NCBI GenBank assembly: GCA_016765335.1
Contig: JAESQE010000144.1
Location: 9,403 to 15,753 of the forward strand
DNA: 6,351 nt
Direction of reading: 5' to 3'
DNA from: Planctomycetaceae bacterium
GTDB taxonomy: Bacteria > Planctomycetota > Planctomycetia > Planctomycetales > Planctomycetaceae
This document shows positions 1 to 6,237 of this stretch, in pieces. The first letter of the stretch is position 1. Every line of letters starts with the position of its first letter. Made by a program: the position numbers and the translations under genes. The notes under the pieces are model-generated. The model had not been told where the DNA came from. It saw only the letters and a program-made list of their open reading frames with translations, and did no database searches.

Positions 1-1685
1 ACGACCTCGTTGCTGAGAACAATATTACAGTTTATCGCAACGAACGTCTTGATTTGAAATCGGGCGTTAAAAAAAGTGCGAATCAGATTATTGAAATCAA
101 AATGGAATCGGGCAAACGCTTTCGAGGAAAACGCTTTATTGATGCCACCTACGAAGGTGATTTGATGGCTAAAGCGGGCGTTAAATATACCATCGGACGG
201 GAAGCGAACTCACAATATGGCGAATCCCTCAATGGAGTACAAAAAGCTCACGCGAGATCACATCAATTTGAATCGCCGGTAAGTGCATTTGTTGTTCTTG
301 GAGATCGATCCAGTGGACTGCTTCCTGGAATTCATGCCGAAGATCCCGGCGAAGACGGGCAAGCGGACCACCGTATTCAAGCTTACTGTTTTCGGATGTG
401 CCTTTCGAATCATCCGGAAAATCGAGTCGCTTTCCATAAACCAAAGAATTACGACCCCTTGCGTTACGAACTTTTGGCTCGATATCTGCAAACTGGCTGG
501 TCAGGCGTTTTCAATAAATTTGATGACATCCCCAATCGAAAAACCGACACTAATAATCACGGCGGGTTTTCAACTGACAACATCGGCATGAATTACGATT
601 ACCCAGATGGCGACTATCAAACCAGAGAACGCATTTTCAAAGAACACCTTCTTTACCAACAAGGCTTAATGTGGTTTTTATCAAATGATCCTCGCGTTCC
701 TGAGAAGATTCAAACTCGAATGAATACCTGGGGGTTAGCGAAAGATGAATTTGTTGATCATGCTCATTGGCCTCATCAGCTTTACATTCGAGAAGCTCGA
801 AGAATGGTCAGCGATTTTGTGATGACCGAGCACCATCTGACTCGCAAATTAGAGACACCCTCTCCCATCGGAATGGGTTCCTACAACATGGATTCCCACC
901 ACGTGCAGCGATACGCCACCGCTGATGGATTTGCTCGAAACGAAGGAGATCTTCAAATTAGTCCTGGGGGGCCGTACCCTGTGAGTTACTCTGCGATTAT
1001 TCCTCGCCAGCAAGAATGTTCTAACTTGCTGGTTCCAGTTTGTCTTTCGTCATCTCACATTGCCTACGGATCAATCCGCATGGAACCCGTATTTATGATA
1101 TTGGGTCACTCAGCTGCAACGGCTGCTTGCCTGTCGATAGATCACAATCAAGCTGTCCAGCAGGTCGATTACGAACAGCTCAAAGCCCAACTTCTCAAAG
1201 ACGGTCAGGTTCTTGAATACTCCGGCCCCTACCGATCAGCAGCGATTGGTATCAAGCCAGAATCTTTGGAGGGTATTGTCATTGATGACACCTCGGCAAT
1301 TAAAAAAGGGAATTGGTCTTTAAGTCGATCATCAGGAAAATTTGTCGGCATCGGATACATTCACGACGGCAATATTTCTCATGGAGAGAAGTCAGTCACT
1401 TACAAGATCAAAGTCCCTCAAGATGGAGCTTACGAAGTCCGGCTCTCCTACTCCCATAATCCCAACCGAGCCTCCAATGTGCCCGTAACAATTCAACATA
1501 TTAATGGTTCTCAGACAGTCATGGTCAACCAGAAAAAGCAACCTGAAATCAACGGAGCATTTATTTCACTGGGAACATTTCAGTTTTCCAGTCAGACACC
1601 AGGGAAAGTTATCATTGAAAACAAACAGACAAACGGCCATGTCACTGCTGATTCGGTCTGGGTAATCCCTGAATCGAAGAAATAA
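1..1685 (+). CDS. FAD-dependent oxidoreductase with golvesin/xanthan-lyase-like C-terminal domain (5' partial)
   Basis: The reading frame is open from base 3, so the gene starts before the window; the TTG at 54 is an internal codon, not a start. The visible part matches the FAD_oxidored type of flavoprotein often labelled 'xanthan lyase' or 'FAD-dependent oxidoreductase' in Planctomycetota and Bacteroidota. Recognisable blocks are FIDATYEGDLMAKAGV (135-182), IQAYCFRMCLS near 378-410, the NNHGGFSTDNIGMNYDYPDG stretch near 552-611, and IRMEPVFMILGHSAATAA (1074-1127), which resembles the closing FAD-contact segment of the fold. The N-terminal GxGxxG dinucleotide-binding motif must lie outside the window. 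From about 1275 to 1673 follows a beta-rich segment with the VTYKIKVPQDGAYEVRLSY pattern of golvesin/xanthan-lyase C-terminal domains, probably carbohydrate- or surface-associated. The gene ends in tandem stops (TAA 1683-1685, TAA 1686-1688). The substrate is unknown. The family call is firm; the 'xanthan lyase' activity is not supported. Confidence 0.87.
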   Translation, partial: DLVAENNITVYRNERLDLKSGVKKSANQIIEIKMESGKRFRGKRFIDATYEGDLMAKAGVKYTIGREANSQYGESLNGVQKAHARSHQFESPVSAFVVLGDRSSGLLPGIHAEDPGEDGQADHRIQAYCFRMCLSNHPENRVAFHKPKNYDPLRYELLARYLQTGWSGVFNKFDDIPNRKTDTNNHGGFSTDNIGMNYDYPDGDYQTRERIFKEHLLYQQGLMWFLSNDPRVPEKIQTRMNTWGLAKDEFVDHAHWPHQLYIREARRMVSDFVMTEHHLTRKLETPSPIGMGSYNMDSHHVQRYATADGFARNEGDLQISPGGPYPVSYSAIIPRQQECSNLLVPVCLSSSHIAYGSIRMEPVFMILGHSAATAACLSIDHNQAVQQVDYEQLKAQLLKDGQVLEYSGPYRSAAIGIKPESLEGIVIDDTSAIKKGNWSLSRSSGKFVGIGYIHDGNISHGEKSVTYKIKVPQDGAYEVRLSYSHNPNRASNVPVTIQHINGSQTVMVNQKKQPEINGAFISLGTFQFSSQTPGKVIIENKQTNGHVTADSVWVIPESKK

Positions 1686-1723
1686 TAAGAATTCTGAAAT
1701 ATCAGTAGATTGGTCATTCGAAA

Positions 1724-1752
1724 TTGCATCGACCTCTCTGGCTGGGCATAAT
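1724..1752 (+). promoter_or_regulatory. Candidate sigma-70-type promoter for the kinase gene
   Basis: TTGCAT (1724-1729) and CATAAT (1747-1752) are separated by exactly 17 bases. The -10 box matches TATAAT at five of six positions, the -35 box only at the first three. The predicted start would lie near 1759, giving a leader of about 55 bases before the ATG at 1815. Position and spacing are good, but planctomycete promoters are poorly characterised and the -35 is weak, so this is a candidate only. No convincing terminator for the upstream oxidoreductase gene is visible in this spacer, so read-through is also possible. Confidence 0.35.
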
Positions 1753-1814
1753 AAAAACAATCCATTTCTTATTCTGCATCTGATTTTTCCCCTCTACAAC
1801 AGGATGATCGAATT

Positions 1815-3320
1815 ATGCCTACCGATGAGACAAAGAATCAGAAAAACCAAACCGGTGCCAGCGACTCTTCAGGCAAGCAGAAAGAACCGAAAAAGAAGAA
1901 TAAGGTCCAGCAACTGGGCGACTTCCGTCTCGTTAAAAAAATTGGACAGGGAGGAATGGGATCAGTCTACCTTGCGCATCAAATAAGTCTGGATAGAAAA
2001 TGTGCCCTGAAGGTCATGTCTCCCAAAATTGCTTCCAATAAAGACTTTGTTGCCAGATTCATTCGTGAAGCACGGGCAATGGCAAAAATAGAACACCCTA
2101 ATGTCGTGCGTTGCTATGCGGTGGGCGAAGAAAAAGGAATCAACTATGTCGCCATGGAACTCATCGAAGGTTCCAGCATGCAAGATTGGATCGATACAAA
2201 AAAAACTTTCGAGATCGGCGATGCCGTTCACATTATTATTGTATGTGCTCAAGCATTAGCTCATGCTCACAAAATGAACATCATTCATCGCGACATCAAA
2301 CCAGATAACATCCTGGTGACAAATCATGGGGCAGTGAAGATCGCAGACCTGGGTCTCGCCAAAGTAACTGATGAAGATCAATCGATGACACAATCGGGCA
2401 CCGGACTGGGCACTCCGCTGTATATGCCTCCCGAGCAAGCTCGCAACGCCAAGTATGTCGATTTACGAAGTGACATCTACGCTCTAGGATGCACGCTCTA
2501 CAAATTCCTAACCGGCACAACTCCTTTCAAAGCCGACTCTACCTTGGAATTAATCCTCAACAAAGAAAAAGGAAAATTCACACCTGCGGCCAAACTCAAC
2601 AAAAAGATCCCTGCCAAGCTGGACCTGATGATTGATAAAATGATCGCTAAGGACAAACAGCATCGCTATCAATCGTGTGATGAATTATTAAAAGATCTAT
2701 TGCCACTCGGTCTCGAAAACCAAACCCTCAGCTTCATCGATTCCGATGAAAAGGTGTCACTTGGTGCCGCATCTCCTTCAGTGGTACACTCTTCCAACTC
2801 ACAAACTCAGTTCTCGGGAAATACTGTTGATATTCCTAAATCCTCTCGTCAACAAGGTAAGGAACAACAGGCAGAAAAAGCGAAGGAATCCAAGGGAACC
2901 TGGTACGTCCGTTTCAAAGACCGCACAAACAAGGAACAGGTAAAACGCATGGCACTGGATCAAATCCACCGCGCGTTGGCAACAAAGTTTCTTGATGAAT
3001 TGACACAAGTCACCAAGAATCCAAATTCAAAATGGGTCTCTATTGGCAACGTGCCTGTATTCAGGCAACAGGTCAACGAACTGATCATGGAAAGAGAATC
3101 GGGAAAACGCACAAAGGATTTGAAATCGATTTATGATCAAATCGACAAACAACATAGCCGCCAAAAATGGTGGCGACTTCTTGAGAATTACAAAAATGGA
3201 ACCGTTGGCCTGATCGGCCTGATTGTCTGGCTTGCCATCATCGGACTGGTTGGCTATGGAATTTATTTAGGCATCCCAACTGTTTGGAAAATGATCGCTG
3301 AGAACTTTGGACTGGCCTGA
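1815..3320 (+). CDS. Membrane-anchored Hanks-type serine/threonine protein kinase
   Basis: A 501-residue protein with a full PknB-like catalytic domain at about residues 36-300. Visible motifs are the glycine loop GQGGMGSV (44-51), ATP-anchoring Lys66 in CALK, the alpha-C Glu85, the catalytic loop HRDIKPDN (158-165, an RD kinase), DLG (178-180, in place of DFG), an activation segment with [11 protein letters not shown] (199-209) and SDIYALG (219-225). All catalytic residues are present, so it should be active. A Lys/Gln-rich, low-complexity N-terminus (1-32) precedes the domain. After it come a Ser/Gln-rich linker (about 305-358), a compact module (about 361-425, WYVRFKD...[11 protein letters not shown]) and a single hydrophobic segment at about 463-485, leaving only a short tail. 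Topology is inferred as kinase in the cytoplasm, anchored at the C-terminus. Unlike classic PknB there is no PASTA or other large extracellular sensor. The ATG at 1815 is preceded by AGGA at 1801-1804, an acceptable ribosome-binding site. It appears to be a single-gene unit; its substrates are unknown. Confidence 0.95.
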   Translation: MPTDETKNQKNQTGASDSSGKQKEPKKKNKVQQLGDFRLVKKIGQGGMGSVYLAHQISLDRKCALKVMSPKIASNKDFVARFIREARAMAKIEHPNVVRCYAVGEEKGINYVAMELIEGSSMQDWIDTKKTFEIGDAVHIIIVCAQALAHAHKMNIIHRDIKPDNILVTNHGAVKIADLGLAKVTDEDQSMTQSGTGLGTPLYMPPEQARNAKYVDLRSDIYALGCTLYKFLTGTTPFKADSTLELILNKEKGKFTPAAKLNKKIPAKLDLMIDKMIAKDKQHRYQSCDELLKDLLPLGLENQTLSFIDSDEKVSLGAASPSVVHSSNSQTQFSGNTVDIPKSSRQQGKEQQAEKAKESKGTWYVRFKDRTNKEQVKRMALDQIHRALATKFLDELTQVTKNPNSKWVSIGNVPVFRQQVNELIMERESGKRTKDLKSIYDQIDKQHSRQKWWRLLENYKNGTVGLIGLIVWLAIIGLVGYGIYLGIPTVWKMIAENFGLA

Positions 3321-3343
3321 TTTTACTCCACTAGTCCAATTAG

Positions 3344-3380
3344 CATTAAAAGCCAGTCAATTGGGTAGAAGCTTTTAATG
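3344..3380. repeat. Inverted repeat (possible hairpin) downstream of the kinase gene
   Basis: CATTAAAAGC at 3344-3353 is the exact reverse complement of GCTTTTAATG at 3371-3380, with a 17-base loop. It lies 24 bases after the kinase stop codon and could help end transcription or protect the 3' end. It is not a classic terminator: the stem is AT-rich and is followed by TCCCG rather than a T-tract. Confidence 0.4.
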
Positions 3381-3420
3381 TCCCGAATGGGAACAAATGA
3401 AAACGGACAATTTTTATTTT

Positions 3421-3559
3421 ACCACGGAGGCACAGAGAACACCGAGTTAAAAAAGTAGCCGTAAAACAATCATTATAACTGCAAGAGATATTCGGTCTCG
3501 ATTTGCGAGGAAATAAGAATCACCTGAATTTTTCTCCGCGCCCTCTGTGCCTCCGTGGT
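3421..3559. repeat. 139-bp MITE-like element with 17-bp perfect terminal inverted repeats
   Basis: ACCACGGAGGCACAGAG at 3421-3437 is repeated as its exact reverse complement at 3543-3559. Beyond the perfect 17 bases the arms stay similar for roughly another 13-15 bases (AACACCGAG...AAAA on the left; GGCGCGGAG...AAAA when the right arm is reversed). The interior (about 3455-3530) is AT-rich, non-coding, and holds a small CTCG/CGAG hairpin. Bases flanking the element, TTATTTT at 3414-3420 and TTATTCT at 3560-3566, match at six of seven positions and could be a decayed target duplication, although AT-rich DNA makes chance likely. From memory, the arm sequence resembles a widespread intergenic repeat (ACCACGGAGGCACAGAG...) seen in several phyla. 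There is no transposase; mobility is inference. Confidence 0.7.
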
Positions 3560-3750
3560 TTATTCTAAGTTTGATTCCGGCTACGCTGGGTGAGTCGTTA
3601 GGAAATCATATTCCAACAATTATTAAGATGTCTACCATTTAACGATTGTTGGACTACTACTGTCTGTGGAGCATCTGTTTTTCTTATTGTTCCAGTAGAT
3701 TCGGTTACAAAATTTTCTTCAGTCGATCGTACCAGTAAGCAAATAACAGC
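3560..3750. other. Untranslated stretch upstream of the ligase gene, with a 9-bp inverted repeat
   Basis: No credible gene is present between the inverted-repeat element and the ligase start. The one clear structure is TCCAACAAT at 3612-3620 matched by ATTGTTGGA at 3645-3653, a perfect 9-bp stem around a 24-base loop, about 100 bases before the ATG. It could be an operator-like site or a leader hairpin, or chance. I see no convincing -35/-10 pair and no Shine-Dalgarno sequence in the last 20 bases (AAATAACAGC directly precedes ATG). Confidence 0.4.
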
Positions 3751-4656
3751 ATGCACGTGACAATTCTCCTGGGAGGTGACTCTGCTGAGCGAGACATCAG
3801 TCTTCAAAGCGGCCATTCTGTTGCAAACGCATTGGAGTCCCGAGGGCACCAGGTCACGTGCATCGACCCTAAAGATATCTCCTTCGATTCTTTCTCCTGG
3901 CCCCAGTGTGACGTCGTATTTATCGCCCTGCATGGCGAATTTGGCGAGGATGGTCAGATTCAGAAGATCCTCGATCGAGCCGGCCTCTGTTACACGGGCA
4001 GTCACGCGACCGCATCAGGCTTTGCGTTTCATAAATCTCAAGCAAAAGAAATCTTTGAACAGCAAAACATCCCCACTCCCGCATCCTATCTGTTCGATAG
4101 AAACACTCCGTTTGAACAGATTGCCGAATGGGCGATGCAGCTCAATTACCCGCTATTCATCAAGCCGGAAGCTCAAGGTTCCAGCATTGGCATTTCATGT
4201 GTCAACGATTCTGATGAATTACTACACGCCATTAAGTATTGCCTGAAATTTGATTCCAGCGGATTGATCCAAAAGGCGGTCATTGGCACTGAATGGACAG
4301 TTGGCATTTTTGATGACACTGTTTTTCCCCTCATCCAAATTCGTTTTCAAAATCGTTTCTACGATCACTGTGCAAAATACAAAGACGAAGCCACAACGTT
4401 CTTGCTTGACGAGGCTGTTTCACCACAAATACAACAGGAACTAATTTCAGCCGCTAAAAAAGCATACCAGGCGTTTGGTGCTCGCGGCGTGGCTCGGGTT
4501 GATCTCATTCTTGACCAAACAGACAAGGCATGGGTTCTGGAACTCAATACCATCCCTGGCATGACGGACCACAGCTTGATCCCCAAAGCCGCCCAGAAAA
4601 TGGGATGGTCTTTCCCCCAACTTTGCGAAAACATCTGCCTGGCTGCAATCAAGTGA
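3751..4656 (+). CDS. ddl: D-alanine--D-alanine ligase
   Basis: A 301-residue cytoplasmic ATP-grasp enzyme joining two D-alanines for the peptidoglycan stem peptide; E. coli DdlB is 306 residues, so this is full length. Visible motifs: LLGGDSAERDISLQSG (6-21) with the substrate-positioning Glu13, HGEFGEDGQIQ (61-71), ATP-binding Lys95 and Lys138 (IKPEAQGSSIG, 137-147), the omega-loop AKYKDEATTF (208-217), RVDLILD (249-255) and ELNTIPGMTDHSL (264-276). Metal ligands correspond to Asp251, Glu264 and Asn266. The Lys-Tyr pair in AKY favours D-Ala-D-Ala over D-Ala-D-Lac products. One oddity is Gln174 (LIQKAVIGTEW) where DdlB has an adenine-contacting Glu. The ATG at 3751 is the only sensible start, since a stop in the same frame lies at 3736-3738 and the conserved motif begins at residue 4. 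No Shine-Dalgarno is evident. It stands alone, not beside mur or fts genes, and converges with the DUF58 gene. Confidence 0.96.
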   Translation: MHVTILLGGDSAERDISLQSGHSVANALESRGHQVTCIDPKDISFDSFSWPQCDVVFIALHGEFGEDGQIQKILDRAGLCYTGSHATASGFAFHKSQAKEIFEQQNIPTPASYLFDRNTPFEQIAEWAMQLNYPLFIKPEAQGSSIGISCVNDSDELLHAIKYCLKFDSSGLIQKAVIGTEWTVGIFDDTVFPLIQIRFQNRFYDHCAKYKDEATTFLLDEAVSPQIQQELISAAKKAYQAFGARGVARVDLILDQTDKAWVLELNTIPGMTDHSLIPKAAQKMGWSFPQLCENICLAAIK

Positions 4657-4676
4657 AGCATTTTAGCAGAAGGAAT

Positions 4677-4705
4677 ACGAGTGATAGCTTCTCGCAAGTA
4701 TTAAT
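4677..4705. repeat. 29-nt direct repeat, copy 1
   Basis: This sequence begins ACGAGTGATAGCTTCTCGCA and recurs at 5015-5043 with one difference (G to A at position 22 of the repeat). It starts 21 bases after the ligase stop codon. Inside it CGAG and CTCG can pair as a 4-bp stem around a 9-base loop. The copies are 338 bases apart and sit at the two ends of the gap between the convergent genes. Confidence 0.8.
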
Positions 4706-4723
4706 TGAGCTTGGTATTAGAAG

Positions 4724-4776
4724 CCGGGTAGCACAGACGATCCCGTTCAGGGTCGTCTGTGTTGCGTAGCAACCCG
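4724..4776. repeat. Structured intergenic element predicted to fold as a branched (three-way) stem
   Basis: An outer stem pairs CGGGT (4725-4729) with ACCCG (4772-4776). Inside it a long arm pairs CACAGACGA (4732-4740) with TCGTCTGTG (4753-4761), then after one bulged base CCC (4742-4744) with GGG (4750-4752) around loop GTTCA. A short second arm pairs TGC (4763-4765) with GCA (4769-4771). The result is cloverleaf-like, but it lacks tRNA features. A tandem 9-nt duplication (GGAATTGC at 4778-4785 and 4787-4794) follows directly. There is no T-tract, so it is unlikely to be a simple terminator. It could be a repeat-family member or an RNA processing or stability element. Confidence 0.55.
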
Positions 4777-4858
4777 AGGAATTGCCGGAATTGCTTTGTG
4801 CTCATTTTGATCAGCACCCAAAAAATTAAGTTTTTATCTCATGCAGACTTTGCTTGAA

Positions 4859-4878
4859 GTAGGAATATTCCGGCCTAC
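4859..4878. repeat. Small nested palindrome
   Basis: GTAGG (4859-4863) pairs with CCTAC (4874-4878), enclosing and overlapping a perfect 10-bp palindrome GGAATATTCC (4862-4871). It may be a fragment of a dispersed repeat or a protein-binding site. Nothing else in the window matches it, so its role is open. Confidence 0.4.
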
Positions 4879-4891
4879 ATTTCTTTTATTT

Positions 4892-4983
4892 CTTTGTGAC
4901 TTGGTGGTAAAAAACAGGAACCACTAAACACGAAAAAAACTGCACAATCTGATTCCGCTGTCGCGTATTTGTTCGTGTGTTAT
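4892..4983. repeat. Decayed inverted-repeat element with three related arms
   Basis: The segment 4892-4908 (CTTTGTGACTTGGTGGT), read in reverse complement, resembles 4920-4936 (ACCACTAAACACGAAAA) with several mismatches; GTGGT (4904-4908) and ACCAC (4920-4924) pair exactly around an 11-base loop. A third arm, TTCGTGTGTTAT at 4972-4983, is again an inverted partner of ACACGAA in the second arm. From memory, these look like worn members of the ACCACGAAACACACGAA-type intergenic repeats found in many environmental bacteria. No coding capacity is seen here. Confidence 0.45.
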
Positions 4984-5014
4984 CTCTTCCCTAAGCCCTT
5001 GTCAGTTCAAGGCC

Positions 5015-5043
5015 ACGAGTGATAGCTTCTCGCAAATATTAAT
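5015..5043. repeat. 29-nt direct repeat, copy 2
   Basis: Second copy of the repeat at 4677-4705, 28 of 29 bases identical and in the same orientation. It lies 31 bases beyond the 3' end of the DUF58 gene, which is on the other strand. A small CCTTG/CAAGG hairpin (4997-5001 with 5008-5012) abuts its left side. The two copies bracket nearly all repeat-like DNA in this gap. Confidence 0.8.
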
Positions 5044-5074
5044 GAGTAATGGGTACTTTTAATGTGTATCAGTT

Positions 5075-5983
5075 TTACGATCCCTTGGACCGAAACGCTA
5101 GATATTTCCCTAATGCTTCTGCAAAGGATTCATTTGTCAGTAGCTTCACGCGGTCCACACCTGTTTTTCCACAGATCCGATCAATCTGTTTCATAAACTT
5201 TTGATACTGCTCCAGATAATGCCTGCGTAACCGATGGGGGTCGACCAACAATCGATTATTTTCCCGTTCCAAATTATGAAACTGAGTCGGCTTACTAAAC
5301 GGAAACTCTTCTTCTTCAGGTGCATTAACTTGAAGCACAACGACTTCGTGATGATAATGCCGAAATCGTTTCAAGGCGGCTTGCAACGGCTTGATATCAT
5401 CAAACAAATCACTGAGTAAAATAATTAAGCTTCTTCGTTTGAGCCGCGGAATAATGTCTTCGAACACACTCCCAATACTCGTTTCCCGTCCTGGACTCGC
5501 TTTTTCAAGGGTCTGAATAATCCGAGGAAACTGCATGGCGTTCATCGAAGGCTCGATCATTTCCCGCAAGCGGTCATCAAATAAACACAAGCCGACTGCA
5601 TCGCGTTGCTTGAGGAGCAGGAAGGAAAGAGCAGCTGCCATTTGCCGAGCGTAATCGAATTTACTTAATGTCGATTGACCATACCCCATACTGCCCGAAG
5701 CATCCAGCATGATGTAGCAACGCAAGTTCGTTTCGTCTTCATACTCTTTCACATAATAGCGACCGGTTTTGCCATAGGCTCGCCAGTCAATATGACGGAT
5801 TTCATCGCCTGGGTAATACTGACGATGCTCGACAAATTCGACACTGCTGCCTTTGAATGGGCTTTTGTGATGCCCCATCATGTAGCCTTCGACAATCAAA
5901 CGAGCCACAACATCCAACTTGCCAAAGCGAGCCAATGTCGTCGGATCACCCAACGGAGCAATATCAGAATCTGTTTGACTCAT
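5075..5983 (-). CDS. DUF58 domain protein with VWA-like fold
   Basis: A 302-residue protein without a signal peptide or membrane segment, thus probably cytoplasmic. The DUF58 signature spans about residues 47-85: VEFVEHRQYYPGDEIRHIDW, then the YYVKEYEDE stretch. A von Willebrand A-like domain follows, with the metal-site motif DASGS at 94-98, a candidate second ligand Thr168 (RETSIGSVF) and SD at 191-192 (LLSDLFDD). The metal site therefore looks intact. DUF58 proteins are usually encoded next to a MoxR AAA+ ATPase and often with membrane VWA proteins, forming putative chaperone systems. Here no MoxR gene precedes it: upstream lie a spacer, a terminator and an unrelated DUF1559 gene. The start at 5983 is well bounded, since an in-frame stop lies five codons upstream (5999-6001) with no other start between. 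A weak AAGAGA (5995-6000) may serve as ribosome-binding site. Its client is unknown. Confidence 0.94.
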   Translation of the reverse strand: MSQTDSDIAPLGDPTTLARFGKLDVVARLIVEGYMMGHHKSPFKGSSVEFVEHRQYYPGDEIRHIDWRAYGKTGRYYVKEYEDETNLRCYIMLDASGSMGYGQSTLSKFDYARQMAAALSFLLLKQRDAVGLCLFDDRLREMIEPSMNAMQFPRIIQTLEKASPGRETSIGSVFEDIIPRLKRRSLIILLSDLFDDIKPLQAALKRFRHYHHEVVVLQVNAPEEEEFPFSKPTQFHNLERENNRLLVDPHRLRRHYLEQYQKFMKQIDRICGKTGVDRVKLLTNESFAEALGKYLAFRSKGS

Positions 5984-6106
5984 AACCCGATCATTCTCTT
6001 ACCGTTTGAATTCCACAAAGAAGGCTGTTGTTTAGGCACAAAACTCAGTGATTCTAAATTGAGGCAACAATGCTTCTTGCAATCTCACCAACATAGATAC
6101 CACATT

Positions 6107-6133
6107 GCTGGGTTACGTAAAAACTAACCCAGC
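6107..6133. repeat. 9-bp inverted repeat (GCTGGGTTA/TAACCCAGC)
   Basis: GCTGGGTTA at 6107-6115 pairs perfectly with TAACCCAGC at 6125-6133 around a 9-base loop. It lies between the terminator of the DUF1559 gene and the DUF58 start. It has the look of short dispersed repeats built on GGGTT/AACCC stems known from several phyla, such as cyanobacteria; membership here is a guess from pattern. As part of a DUF58 leader it could also fold in RNA. Confidence 0.55.
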
Positions 6134-6159
6134 CTACGAAGACTAGCCTCAGCCTACGA
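6130..6159. repeat. Duplicated 10-mer CAGCCTACGA
   Basis: CAGCCTACGA occurs at 6130-6139 and again at 6150-6159, with a period of 20 bases; TAGCCT lies between the copies. The first copy overlaps the right arm of the GCTGGGTTA hairpin, which suggests that the end of that element was partly duplicated. Confidence 0.55.
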
Positions 6160-6163
6160 GCCT

Positions 6164-6197
6164 AAAAAAAGCCACCAGTTTCACACTGGTGGCTTTT
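6164..6197 (-). terminator. Intrinsic terminator of the DUF1559 gene
   Basis: GCCACCAGT (6171-6179) and ACTGGTGGC (6185-6193) form a perfect 9-bp GC-rich stem with a 5-base loop. Read on the minus strand, the stem is followed by seven Ts (complement of A 6164-6170), the classic rho-independent form, about 45 bases past the DUF1559 stop. A TTTT run at 6194-6197 also allows weaker function on the plus strand. It separates the DUF1559 and DUF58 transcripts, so DUF58 needs its own promoter; I could not identify one with confidence. Confidence 0.85.
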
Positions 6198-6237
6198 CTA
6201 TATTCAACTCAAAGCAAAACCATCAAATCGGTATTGC

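Noticed and set aside
54..56. TTG as the start of the oxidoreductase
   Set aside because: The frame is open back to the window edge and the essential N-terminal FAD-binding motif is missing, so this is an internal codon of a truncated gene.
1804..1986. 60-codon plus-strand frame starting just before the kinase ATG
   Set aside because: It overlaps the kinase N-terminus in another frame; the Arg/Lys-rich translation simply reflects the kinase's Lys-rich codons.
3344..3380. Rho-independent terminator of the kinase gene
   Set aside because: The stem is AT-rich, the loop is long and no T-tract follows; kept only as an inverted repeat.
1703..3701. CAGTAGATT shared upstream of the kinase (1703-1711) and the ligase (3693-3701) as a common regulatory motif
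   Set aside because: A single 9-base match at different distances from the two starts is too weak to separate from chance.
3598..4005. Open frame of 135 codons on the minus strand overlapping the ligase start
   Set aside because: It overlaps the well-supported ligase gene and its leader, has no recognisable motif and no ribosome-binding site. It is a shadow frame.
4725..4776. tRNA-like cloverleaf
   Set aside because: It is too short, with only 5 bp in the closing stem and no T-loop, anticodon arm or CCA-proximal features.
4677..5043. CRISPR array
   Set aside because: There are only two repeat copies, 338 bases apart, with no regular spacers and no cas genes.
5675..6127. Open frame of 150 codons on the plus strand over the DUF58 5' end
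   Set aside because: Two thirds of it is antisense to the conserved DUF58 coding region and the rest runs through the repeat hairpin. The composition is not protein-like.
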